Source of the DNA: Symbiodinium natans
Taxonomy: Eukaryota > Sar > Dinophyceae > Suessiales > Symbiodiniaceae
DNA length: 40,000 nucleotides
Direction: 5' to 3'
Assembly (NCBI GenBank): GCA_905221605.1
Contig: CAJNDS010002690.1
Span: 1-40,000, forward strand
The translations under genes were made by a program, and so were the position numbers. This document shows, one piece after another, positions 24,786 through 33,000 of the stretch. The stretch's first letter is position 1, and each line of letters starts with the position of its first letter. Under the pieces are notes generated by a model. It was not told where the DNA came from. It searched no databases and was given only the letters and a program-made list of their open reading frames with translations.

Positions 24786-27700
24786 GTGAGGGTTTAGGGT
24801 ATAGGGTTTGGGGTTGAGGGTTTAGGGTTTAGGGTTTGGGGTTTGGGGTTTAGGGTTTAGGGCTTAGGGTTTAGGGTTTCATTACAAAGGACTCCCAAAA
24901 GGACCTTAATTTAGAGAGCTACCCCAGGAGCAGTCTGCGATTTCTGCGATATCTCTGCAGCTGGGACAGGGTTCAGTTTAGGGTATTATAGGGTTCAATG
25001 GGGTTCATGGAGTTTTTGTTTTTCATTTTCCGGTTTTTTGCAGAGTTGTTACAGTTTGTAGAGTGTTATTCAGTATACAGGGTTGAGGGTTAAGCTACGT
25101 TGTTGGGGCGTAGGATGGGCTGTGTACTCGTACCAAAATCCAGGGGCTAGTTTAGCTCAATGTGGCGACGAAAATGGGGGACCCCCAATAAACACCCCCA
25201 ATAGTAGGATTCCCTTTTTCCCTTATTCCCGTGTTCCTTAAACCCTAAACCCAAAACCCAAAACCCTAAACCCTGAACCCTAAACCCTGAACCCTAAACC
25301 CTAAACCCAATAAGGTACCCTAGTTTCGGAAACCCCCAGGAAAAAGAGGGTCCGCTAGAAGGGACCCTTAACCTTATTCCCTCTATAACCCTTACATGTA
25401 CCTTAACTAGTCCCAAAATCACCTAGCCCCCAAATGCCCCCTAAATAACCCTAAGGTCCCTTATAAGGGTTTCTCCCTTACTCCCTTCACCCTAACCCTA
25501 AACCCGAAACCCTAAACCCTAAACCCTAAAAATGCGGGGCCCCAGGAAGCAGCGCCTGCACGTGCTGCATGGGCTGCCGCGTTTCCGGCAGCGGTTGGTG
25601 GGCGAGTCTGGCCGGCTGCTGGATGACGAAGCTTCTAGGACCCAGTGTAGGGTTTAGGGTTTAGGGTTTAGGGTTTAGGGTTTAGGGTTTAGGGTTTAGG
25701 GTTTAGGGTTTAGGGTTTAGGGTTTAGGGTTTAGGGTTTAGGGTTTAGGGTTTAGGGTTTAGGGTTTAGGGTTTACGGTTTACGGTTTACGGTTTACGGT
25801 TTAGGGTTTAGGCTTCAGGGACTAGGGCCCTTATTGTCTTCTTTTTTGGGGTTGTCGGTTCCCTTACAAGCCCTTCAAAGAAAAACCAAGAAGGGCACCC
25901 TTGCTATTCCTGGGCTACTCCCGGGTCCTAAACCCTAAACCCTAAACCCATGAATGGATACCCTTGTTAGTCCTAGGCTACTCCCGGGTCCAGGCTTTAC
26001 TGAGCTCGGCGGCTGAACTGCAGCTCACGACGCTGCCCTTCGTGGAGACCTCGGCCGATCAGGTGCAGGAGCCCAGGGTGGGCGCGCTTTTGCCTCCCGA
26101 AGTCAGGGTCATGCAGGACCCGGAAGAATTACTAGTATGATTCCTTATGGTATCTTTATAAATATACTATAATAAGAACACGCAAAACTCTATTTTAGTT
26201 ATGAAGGGCGTTTATTAGGTCGTCAGCGCAGTCTTGGCGAGGTTGATTTTCGCTAGTTGCACCCTTCAGCGCATAAATTCAAGAACTCCCCCGAACTAAC
26301 CCTGAACCCTAAACCCTAAACCCTACACCCTAAACCCTAACCCCTCAACCCTTGGAGATGATGCATGAGTCCGCAACATAGCAGCGCGCCTGGGATGCTT
26401 GGAGGTTCATGCGACTTAATAACCACTTATAACTGGCCTTATAACCCTACTTATTATAATAGGGATAACCCCTATAAGGCCCTTTAGGGGTATTATAAGT
26501 GGGGTTATAGTACAGTTATAATTTTTAGTAAGTACCATGAACCTCCAAGTACAGGAGCTCGTGGCGGCAGCTGGGTCAAACCGGTTGACGGATGTTGAAG
26601 CGGGGCGTTTGTATGAGTATCCTTTCATGTTTGTGAACTTTGAAAGAACATACTCTGTACTTTCCCTGAATCCCCTAAACCCTAAACCTTAAACCCTAAA
26701 CCCTAAACCCTAAACCCTAAACCCTCCGACCAAGGAACGGTTGCTGCAAAGACCCCAGGACCCAAACTTGCTGGATCCGGAGTCCGAGTACACCGCCCTG
26801 CACGCTGCGGCGGCGTACGGGCACCAGGCCTAGGACCCAGAGTAGGCCCCTATTCCCTTCGTTTAGGGTTGAGGTTCCCTTATACTCCCCGAAACCCTAA
26901 ACCCTAAACCCTAAACCCTAAACCCTAAACCCTAAACCCTAAACCCTAAACCCTAAACCCTAAACCCTAAACCCTAAACCCTAAACCCTAAACCCTAAAC
27001 CCTAAACCCTAAACCCTAAACTCCTGGGTCTCGAGGCCGCTGCAGAGCTGCTGCTGGAGGCCGGCGCGGACAAGGACAAGGCAAGCATCGACGAGGAGTG
27101 CGCGACCCCTTTGATGGGAGCAGCCGAAGCTCGGTAGGTTTTTGGGGAGGGTTTAGGGTTTAGGGTTTAAGGGTTAAGGGTTTAGGGTTTAGGGTTTAGG
27201 GTTGGGTTTAAAGGGGATACCATTCAGGGATATATCTTTTCCCTTATTGGGTTTTAAGAGGATCCTATTCAGGGAGATATCTTTTCCCTTATTGGGTTTA
27301 AGAGGAGCATATTCAGGAATATATATAAATATAAATATATATGTTTTTCCTGCATTGTTTTGTACGAGGATCATATTCAGGACCCTAAACCCTAAACCCT
27401 AAACCCTAAACCCTAAACCTTAAACCCTAAACCCTAAACCCTAAACCCTTCAGAGGCTTCTAAGGGGGCCATCTTAGGAAGGCGGACATGTGGAAGTGGT
27501 GCGTCTGCTGCTGGCGGCTCATGCCGACACCAACAGGGCGACTGCGGACGACGGAACAACCCCGCTCTTCATGGCAAGCCAGAACCTTGGCTTTCTTCTG
27601 GGTCTTAGGGTCTTAGGGTTTAGGGTTTAGGGTTTAGGGTTTTAGGGCTTGGCTTTCTTCTGGCTGGCTCTTAGGACTTTAACTGTAGAAGCTACAATAA

Positions 27701-28830
27701 GGAGCCTGACGGTTAAACTTGTAGGAGGGGTTCAGAAGTCAGCCAGGAACGGACACGCAGAAGTGGTGCGCCTCTTGCTGGAGGCCGGTGCGGACAAGGA
27801 CAACACCAGCATTGAGGGCGTGACGCCTGTGCTGATGGCCGCCCAGGAAGGCCACTTTGATGTGATTTGCTTGCTACTGAAGGCTCGCGCGAACCCGAAC
27901 AAAGCCAGGAGGGACGACGGAGCGATCCCTTTGTTCATGGCAGCTCAAAACGGGCACGCGGAAGTGGTCCGTGTGTTGTTGGAGGCGGGTGCAGACAAGG
28001 ACAAGCCCGCGCTGCATGAAGGCATGACTCCTTTAATGACAGCGGTCATCGCCGGACATGCGGAAGTGGTCAGCACCATGTTGAAGGCCGGCGCGGACAA
28101 GGAACGAGCTCGCACGAAAGACGGCGCGACACCCCTCCTCATGGCAGCTCAGTCGGGGTGGGTTGCTGTGACGCGCTTGCTTTTAGATGCTGGCGCCGAC
28201 ACGGACAAAGCAAGCACGGCTTACGGGTCCACCCCTCTTTTCATCGCAGCCCAGTGTGGACATGTAGAAGTCGTGCGTCTGTTGCTCCAGGCCGGCGCAG
28301 ACAAGGATCAAGCCACCGGCGAAGGTGCCACGCCTCTGGTGGCGGCATCTGAAGGTGCACACGAAGAAGTGGTCCGTGCGCTGCTGCAGGCCAGCGCGGA
28401 CAAGGACAAGGCGTGCACCAAGGGCGCTACGGCCTTGATGATGGCAGCTCAAAGTGGCTGCGCCGCTGTGACGCGTCTGCTGCTGGAGGCTGGTTGTGAC
28501 AAAGACAAGGCAATGGACGACGGAGCCACTGCCCTCTTCATTGCGTCTCAAGATGGGCATGCAGAAGTGGTGCGCCTGCTGCTGGAGGCTGGGGCGGAGA
28601 AAGACAAAGCCAACATCGACGGCGTGACTCCTGTGCTCATGGCAGCCCAAGAAGGTCATGTGGAAGTCACCCGTCTCTTGTTGGACGCTGGTGCAGACCC
28701 GGACAAAGCCAGCATACACGATGGCGCGACCCCTCTACTCATGGCAGCCCAGAATGGACATGTAGAAGTGGCACGTTTGTTGTGGCAGGCTGGAGCAGCC
28801 AAGGCCAAGAAGGCCAGGACAACTGCATAA
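24727..28830 (+). CDS. Ubiquitin-like plus ankyrin-repeat protein (8 exons)
   Basis: Exons: 24727-24785, 25546-25630, 25994-26068, 26555-26599, 26735-26827, 27036-27125, 27478-27581, 27747-28830. The total is 1635 nt, one open frame of 544 codons plus TAA. Residues 1 to about 70 (MLRVRAPSGR..., LHGLPRFRQRL, LQLTTL) match the ubiquitin-like head of many dinoflagellate ankyrin proteins. A short linker (QELVAAAG, LLQRPQDPNLLD) follows, then 13 ankyrin repeats of about 33 residues (TPL..AAQ.GH.EVVRLLLEAGADKDKA). Such proteins are protein-binding scaffolds, probably cytosolic; the partner is unknown. Every acceptor is AG|G; donors are one GT, three GC and three GA. Seven introns carry telomere-type repeats and M2/M3 elements. 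A few residues between exons 1 and 2 that relatives usually have are missing, so a small extra exon in intron 1 is possible. Confidence 0.85.
24790..25545. other. Intron 1
   Basis: Holds TTTAGGG (24790-24881), a unique part, an M4 copy (25165-25225) and CCCTAAA tracts (25227-25315, 25491-25530). It ends CCCCAG. A stretch near 24920-24960 (CCCCAGGAGCAGTCTGCG) might hide a small exon. Confidence 0.6.
25546..25630 (+). CDS. Exon 2, ubiquitin-like domain
   Basis: Reads KQRLHVLHGLPRFRQRLVGE and continues SGRLLDDE. The phrase LHGLPRFRQRL is the hallmark of the family. Donor GC at 25631. Confidence 0.85.
25631..25993. mobile_element. Intron 2 = M3 introner holding telomere blocks
   Basis: Starts GCTTCTAGGACCCAG and ends CTACTCCCGGGTCCAG, the two M3 ends, exactly at the splice sites. 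It contains about 22 TTTAGGG units (25649-25812, last ones TTTACGG). The right M3 end is present twice (25893-25928 and 25956-25991), separated by CCCTAAA units. Confidence 0.75.
25994..26068 (+). CDS. Exon 3, end of ubiquitin-like domain
   Basis: Reads ALLSSAAELQLTTLPFVETS and continues ADQVQ. The acceptor is TCCAG|G and the donor GA at 26069. CAGGAG is present at both intron ends, so the exact cut could shift within it. Confidence 0.8.
26398..26549. mobile_element. M2 introner-like element in intron 3
   Basis: Arms CTTGGAGGTTCATG and CATGAACCTCCAAG; inner TTATAACTGG/CAGTTATAA-like pairing. Its right end is followed at once by TACAG|G, the acceptor of exon 4. Confidence 0.75.
26555..26599 (+). 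CDS. Exon 4
   Basis: Fifteen codons, ELVAAAGSNRLTDVE, matching the linker after the ubiquitin-like domain in relatives. Donor GC at 26600. Confidence 0.75.
26735..26827 (+). CDS. Exon 5, first ankyrin repeat
   Basis: Starts ERLLQRPQDPNLLDPESEYT and ends ALHAAAAYGHQ. The acceptor is CCAAG|G and the donor GC at 26828. Confidence 0.8.
26828..27035. mobile_element. Intron 5 = M3-ended intron filled with CCCTAAA
   Basis: Starts GCCTAGGACCCAGAGTAGG and ends ACTCCTGGGTCTCGAG. About 19 uninterrupted CCCTAAA units (26888-27020) occupy most of it; the right M3 half is nearly lost. Confidence 0.75.
27036..27125 (+). CDS. Exon 6, ankyrin repeat
   Basis: Starts AAAELLLEAGADKDKASIDE and ends TPLMGAA. 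The acceptor is TCGAG|G; the donor is GA at 27126. A GTAGGT lies eight bases on but would insert extra residues into the repeat. Confidence 0.8.
27203..27382. repeat. About 45-bp tandem repeat in intron 6
   Basis: ATTCAGGGATATATCTTTTC begins at 27222 and recurs at 27267, then more diverged at 27311 and 27374. Telomere-type tracts lie on both sides (27147-27202 TTTAGGG, 27383-27449 CCCTAAA). Confidence 0.8.
27478..27581 (+). CDS. Exon 7, ankyrin repeat
   Basis: Starts EGGHVEVVRLLLAAHADTNR and ends TPLFMAS. The acceptor is CTTAG|G and the donor GA at 27582. Phase 2 is completed by G at 27747. Confidence 0.8.
27582..27746. repeat. Intron 7 with 16-bp duplication around telomere block
   Basis: CTTGGCTTTCTTCTGG occurs at 27586-27601 and 27648-27663. 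The 46 bases between are (TC)TTAGGG and TTTAGGG units. The intron ends AGCCAG, repeating the exon 7 end AGCCAG. Confidence 0.85.
27747..28830 (+). CDS. Exon 8, ten ankyrin repeats and stop
   Basis: One uninterrupted open exon carrying repeats 4 to 13, from NGHAEVVRLLLEAGADKDN to the end AAKAKKARTTA, TAA at 28828. The 393-codon open frame starting at 27649 includes intron 7 sequence at its front; the true exon begins at 27747. Repeats 7 and 10 deviate at the usual GH pair (GW, GC). Confidence 0.9.
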
Positions 28831-29025
28831 AAGGCCCTAAGCCCTACGCCCTAAGCCCTAAGCCCTAAGCCCTAAGCTCTAAGCCCTAAGCCCTAAGCCT
28901 TAAGCCCTAAGCCCTGAGCCCTAAGCCCTAGATAAGCCCTAAACCCTAGATCCTAAACCCTAAACCCTAAACCCTAAAGCCTAAACCCCAAACCCTAAAC
29001 CCTAAACACGACACCCTAAATCCCC
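28831..29025 (-). repeat. CCCTAAG variant array right after the stop codon
   Basis: About 14 CCCTAAG heptamers start ten bases after TAA, then CCCTAAA. The 3' UTR and downstream region are therefore telomere-like. No AATAAA or other end signal is evident. Confidence 0.95.
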
Positions 29026-29149
29026 AAACAAAACCGCCCTGAGATGCCCGGTTCTTGGGCACCTACTGCGCGACCGCTGCAGCAAAGCGCTGTAGGGCCC
29101 AGGATTCTTGTGTTTTATTGGTGTTCGGGCTCATCAAGCCCTTGAAACT

Positions 29150-29325
29150 TAGCCTAAACCCTAAACCCCTAAACCCCTAAACCCCTAAACCCCTAAACCC
29201 CTAAACCTCCAAAAACCCCTAAACCCCTAAAACCCTGAACCCCTGAACCCCTGAACCCCTGAACCCCTGAACCCCTGAACCCCTGAACCCCTAAACCCCT
29301 AAACCCCAAACCCTAAACCCTTCAG
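29150..29325 (-). repeat. CCCCTAAA and CCCCTGAA octamer array
   Basis: Homogeneous blocks: five CCCCTAAA, then about eight CCCCTGAA, then CCCCTAAA again. Confidence 0.95.
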
Positions 29326-29700
29326 GGAACCCGAAGCCCGAAAGCCCGACATTCTTATCCAGATGCCCAAAGCCGACTCGCCCAAACCCACGGGAGGCCT
29401 TGCAAGAGGGAGCCCTTTGAACGCCAGGTTTAGGGTTTAGGGTTTAGGGTTAGGGTTTAGGGTTTAGGGTTTGGGGGGGCCCAAACCTTAGAGCCGAAGG
29501 ATCAGAAAGGCTTTAGGGTATAGTGCAGGCCTGTTTTTTCGGGCTTAGGGTTTGAGGCTTTAGGATTTAGGGTGTAGGGTTTAGGGCCGGTTTAGGGTTT
29601 AGGGTTTAGGGTTTGGGGTGGGATGTTAGACTTCTTGTCCTACATTCCCAGACAGAACCTGCGCCTCTGCCCTAAAACCCTCAGCCCTAGACATTTTGAA
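29326..29700. other. Spacer with short TTTAGGG tracts
   Basis: Two short tracts (29429-29475, 29580-29615) around mixed sequence. 29360-29428 (DSPKPTGGLARGSPLNAR in one frame) could be an exon but lacks support. Confidence 0.4.
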
Positions 29701-29777
29701 CCTTAAACGTGGTAGCCCAGTCGTAGCCTTTTGCCCTATGTTTTCGAGGTTCCCAAATAAATATCGAGCCGCCAAAA

Positions 29778-29885
29778 GGATTTCTTTCACAAAATATGGT
29801 GACTGGGCCACCAAGCTCAAGCAAGCCCTCGTCAGGCTTTCGCCGGTAGCGGACAGCTCGACGCCTTCTGGTGAACTGACAAAAA
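29778..29885 (+). CDS. Possible exon, unknown protein
   Basis: Part of a 69-codon open frame (29696-29905). The portion FTKYGDWATKLKQALVRLSP with VADSSTPSGE looks protein-like. The frame then runs into TTTAGGG. Splice sites are not settled, and a minus-strand frame overlaps. Confidence 0.3.
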
Positions 29886-29908
29886 GCTTAGGGTTTTGGG
29901 TGTAGGGT

Positions 29909-29970
29909 GGGATAGTCCTTAGTAGGGTTGCTAATACGGGTATGACAATCCCTATGAAGGACTGTTAGGG
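29909..29970. mobile_element. M1 element, shortened copy
   Basis: AGTCCTTAGTAGGG pairs with CCCTATGAAGGACT, and GGACTGTTAGGG ends it. The outer arm sequence TTCCCCTTATA is missing. Confidence 0.6.
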
Positions 29971-30089
29971 AAACCTCCGAAGACGCAGGGTTCAAGGGCT
30001 TAGGGTCTAGGCCCTTAGCATGCTTTTTAGGGGTTTTGGGGCTTCGGGTTTAGGTTTCTGAGATTCAGGGGTCATCGAATAAGGGGGCA

Positions 30090-30220
30090 GTTGCCCTAAA
30101 CCCTGAACCCTGAACCCTAAGCCCTAAACCCTAAGCCTTAAGCCCTAAACCCTAAGCCTTAAGCCCTAAGCCTAAGCCTAAGCCCTAAGCCCTGAACCCT
30201 AAACCCTAAACCTAAACCTC
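30090..30220 (-). repeat. Telomere-type tract with CCCTAAG variants
   Basis: Mixed CCCTAAA, CCCTAAG and CCTTAAG units. Confidence 0.9.
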
Positions 30221-30705
30221 AGCATTTATTTCCCACCCTTCTTAAGGCGAGGCTTTTGGCTCAGGGCTCTAGGGTTTGGGATGTAAGAGGGTGGAGGGTG
30301 TTGAATCCCCTAACGTCTTGGAGGTTGCCTTGGGACTCGGTCTTTAGGGCTTGGGGTTTAGGATTTAGGCTTATGGCTTTGGGGTTTAGGGTTTTGAGTT
30401 TGAGATTCAATTTGGGCTTCGGGGTGGGCAGGCCAAGGGTTTGGGATTTGGGGCGTGGGGTTTAGGGTTTACATTTTCGGGTCTGGGCTTTAGGGCTTTA
30501 GGGTTTGGGGTTTCGGGTTTAGGGTTTCGGGTTTCGGTTCCGGCCTCTATCTCCCATGTGGCCCGCGTCGGCAGTGCGGATCTGGAGGTGTAGCTCAGGT
30601 CTTTGGCCGGTAGGATTTGGGTTCTAGGGTTTAAAGTTTAGGGTTTAGGGTTTAGGGTTCAGGGTTTGCGGTTTAGGGTTTAGGGTTTAGGGTTGAAGGT
30701 TGAAG
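30221..30705 (+). other. Degenerate G-rich telomere-like spacer
   Basis: GGGTTTGGG, GGCTTTAGGG and TTTAGGG variants. 30540-30590 (ISHVARVGSADLEV) is a weak exon candidate without a clear acceptor. Confidence 0.4.
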
Positions 30706-30779
30706 GTGTTCTCGGCGCTCAAAGACGGCGGCCTGCATCTATTTCGGAGCATCGTCTGGCTCAAGCAGCTGCAAGAAAG
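30706..30779 (+). CDS. Exon fragment, unknown protein
   Basis: Starts VFSALKDGGLHLFRSIVWLK and continues QLQE. The acceptor is TTGAAG|G and the donor GT at 30780 (GTGTGTG). Ends in phase 2 and joins the exon at 31910 in frame. Confidence 0.55.
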
Positions 30780-30961
30780 GTGTGTGATTGCGCAAGCAAG
30801 TTGCACATTGCGTCGTAGGGTTTAGGGTCGTGGTCCTTGCTGCCGGTAGGAATCAGGAAGGATGTCGAGATTTTCCGGAATCCTGGGTGCGAGCAACCAG
30901 TATGGCCGGTGGGTTCCTGACCAGGAGCTTCTTCTGGCTTGGGCTTGAGGGACCCTAGGCC

Positions 30962-31040
30962 CCTAAACCCGAAACACTAAAGCCCAAACTCTAAACCCTA
31001 AACCCAAACCCCTAGACCCTAACCCCTAAACCCTGAACCA
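30962..31040 (-). repeat. Degenerate telomere-type tract
   Basis: CCCTAAAC and CCCGAAAC variants in the intron before 31910. Confidence 0.75.
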
Positions 31041-31129
31041 TGAAAGCACACTGCCCCCGGCAGGAGATAACCGTCAAGGCGATTGCAGGCAGAGTTTGCA
31101 TATGTTTGCATTTTGTATCGCTATTCTTG

Positions 31130-31355
31130 TTATTAACCATGACTGTTATCATCATCATTATCATCATAATATTTATTGTCATTCGTATTCGTATTGCTAT
31201 TAGTATTTTTATTGTCATAATTGTTACTATTGTTAATATTGTTATTTTGTAATTCTTGTTATTATTGTTATCATTGTTATTGTTGTTATTATTATTGTCA
31301 TTATTGTTATTACTGCCATGATTGTTATTATTGTTATTGTTGTTATTATGGCTGA
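31130..31355. repeat. ATT/GTT-rich low-complexity tract
   Basis: Over 200 bases of (GTTATT)-like sequence; ORFs on both strands here (IIIIIF, TIITTIT) are artefacts. Confidence 0.85.
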
Positions 31356-31375
31356 TGCGGCTTGGGTTTTAGGAT

Positions 31376-31456
31376 CTATACTAACAGTATTGCGGATTAT
31401 AGTCGGGGGGACCATAATCACTATCAAGGACTGTTAGTATATAGGGGAACATCCCC
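31376..31456. mobile_element. M1 hairpin element copy
   Basis: CTATACTAACAGT pairs with ACTGTTAGTATA; GATTATAG pairs with ACCATAATC-like sequence. The right end ATAGGGGAACATCCC matches the family. Confidence 0.75.
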
Positions 31457-31466
31457 ATCTACAGGG

Positions 31467-31903
31467 GGTTTAGGGTTTAGGGTTTAGGGTTTAGGGTTTA
31501 GGGTTTAGGGGTTAGGGTCTCTCCGTGGCTCACCATTAATTAGTCCCTCACGGGAAGTGGACAAGTAAGCTTGCTTTGAATCCGTTGGGCCGGGGCGTAA
31601 CCAGACCCTGAGCACTAAAATTAAACAAGTTTGCTCTTAACCCTAAACCCTAAACACGAAATTCGAAACTCGAAACCCTAAACCCTAAACCGAAACCCTC
31701 AGCCATAATTCCTTACCTGGGCTCTATAAACTCCAAAATGTCCTCCCACCATGTGTCCCTGGCTCGGACGCTAGAATAAACCCTAAACCCTGAACCCTAA
31801 ACCCTAAACCCTAAACCCTAGACTCCAAACCCTAAACCCTGAACCCTGAACCCTAAACCCTAAACCCTAAACCCTAAACCCTAAACCCTAAACCCTAAAC
31901 CCG
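31467..31903. repeat. Telomere-type tracts in both orientations
   Basis: TTTAGGG at 31467-31518, CCCTAAA at 31637-31697 and 31778-31903, with unique spacers of 60-120 bases. Confidence 0.9.
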
Positions 31904-31909
31904 CAAGAG

Positions 31910-32040
31910 GTTCGATGACCTCGCTCGGAGGGGAACCAGCCAGTTCATCTGGCATGCGTCCACGAAGGTGGAGGCCAAGACATACAACGAGGGCGAAGGC
32001 CTCCCCACTGCGCGTGCGCGGCTGTTGTTGTACTACCGGA
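31910..32040 (+). CDS. Exon fragment, unknown protein
   Basis: Starts FDDLARRGTSQFIWHASTKV and continues to LLLYYR. The acceptor is AAGAG|G. The donor is uncertain (GC after CCCACT near 31999, or GT near 32041). The frame then shifts relative to 32123, best explained by a short intron without telomere repeat. Confidence 0.5.
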
Positions 32041-32122
32041 AGTGGTTGCACCCTGGTTTGCCACGCGCGCACGGCGCGGGGTGGCTGCATACTGCCACAC
32101 CTTGCACTTCAGTTCAACGGAG

Positions 32123-32235
32123 GAGGAGGGCTTCGTCAACTCGCTGTTTGATGCTAGTGGAACCGAATGGTTCCATCTCACCGCCCCAAAACATGGCCGA
32201 GCAAGAGCCGTCGCGTTCACTGCTCAACTCGAGGG
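32123..32235 (+). CDS. Exon fragment, unknown protein
   Basis: Starts EEGFVNSLFDASGTEWFHLT and continues RARAVAFTAQL. The acceptor is CGGAG|G and the donor GA or GC near 32229-32236. The frame differs from the upstream exon, so it is separate. Confidence 0.5.
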
Positions 32236-32244
32236 CATCACCCT

Positions 32245-32295
32245 AAGCCCTAAACCCTAAACCCTAAACCCTAAACCCTAAACCCTAAACCCTAA
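32245..32295 (-). repeat. Telomere-type tract in intron
   Basis: About seven CCCTAAA units. Confidence 0.9.
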
Positions 32296-32299
32296 ACCA

Positions 32300-32371
32300 A
32301 GTGGGATAGCCATCTCGACTTGGGCCACGGAGAAGTGACCTGTCTGGTCGAGGAACAATTGGCCAAAGAGG
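32300..32371 (+). CDS. Possible exon, unknown protein
   Basis: Reads KWDSHLDLGHGEVTCLVEEQ and continues LAKE, with a GC donor or TGA just after. The acceptor is AAG|T and thus does not fit the AG|G rule. Moderate coding look. Confidence 0.35.
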
Positions 32372-32547
32372 CTTGAACTTTCAGGGTTTAGGGTTTAGGG
32401 TTTGACCTGTGGAACCCTAAGCCCATTGACCCCTAAACCCTAAACACTCATTGCCTGAACACCCTAGTCGAATATAGGGGTCGAGATACTTACTCAGACT
32501 GTTCCCTATATATAGTTATGCTATATAGGTCCCCCCACCCAATAAAA

Positions 32548-32632
32548 CCCCTAAACCCTAAACCCTAAACCCCAAACCCCAAACCCCAAACCCTAAACCC
32601 TAAACCCTAAACCCTAAACCCTAAACCCTATA
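32548..32632 (-). repeat. Telomere-type tract
   Basis: CCCTAAA and three CCCCAAA units. Confidence 0.9.
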
Positions 32633-32654
32633 TAGTACAAGCCTCAAGCCCTCT

Positions 32655-32725
32655 TCTCGGCTCAGAAACCCTTGCTCCCACTCTGCGGCAAGGCGGCTCC
32701 ACCGTGGACTTCTCCCAGGCTCGCG
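32655..32725 (+). CDS. Possible exon, unknown protein
   Basis: One frame reads ETLAPTLRQGGSTVDFSQAR and continues AL, with GT soon after. The acceptor would be CGGCTCAG. Not linked to neighbours by phase. Confidence 0.35.
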
Positions 32726-32738
32726 CTCTTGTCTGCTT

Positions 32739-33000
32739 AGGGTTTAGGTTTAGGGTTTAGGGTTTAGGGTGAGCACGATATGGATCGGAAAACTTACTAA
32801 ACGCATCCCTTTATGACCCCTACGTTGCTATACTATACCAAAACACTGTTCTTGCTATGAAGGCCCCTATGGTATAGGCGCTTGGGGGTTTGGGAGGAGT
32901 AGGGGTTGAGGGCTTTGGGGGTTTTAGAGGTTCTAGGGCGTGAGAAGTTTAGGGGTTTCGGGTTTTGCGTGTGGGGCTTACGGTTTCGGGTTCAGGATTG
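32739..33000. other. TTTAGGG tract and hairpin-like spacer
   Basis: A short TTTAGGG tract (32739-32770) precedes an interval in which GACCCCTACGTTGCTATACT and GGCCCCTATGGTATAGG give partial inverted repeats. The rest is degenerate G-rich. Confidence 0.4.

Noticed and set aside
27649-27746. Upstream part of the 393-codon ankyrin ORF as its N-terminus
   Set aside because: It is intron 7: it follows a telomere block, contains the 16-bp duplication and starts at a non-ATG codon. The ankyrin repeat is completed correctly only when exon 7 joins at 27747.
28183-28719. 178-codon minus-strand ORF opposite exon 8
   Set aside because: Shadow of the ankyrin repeats; the plus-strand frame has the conserved residues.
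31012-31427. ORFs rich in Ile/Thr/Val on both strands
   Set aside because: ATT/GTT low-complexity tract.
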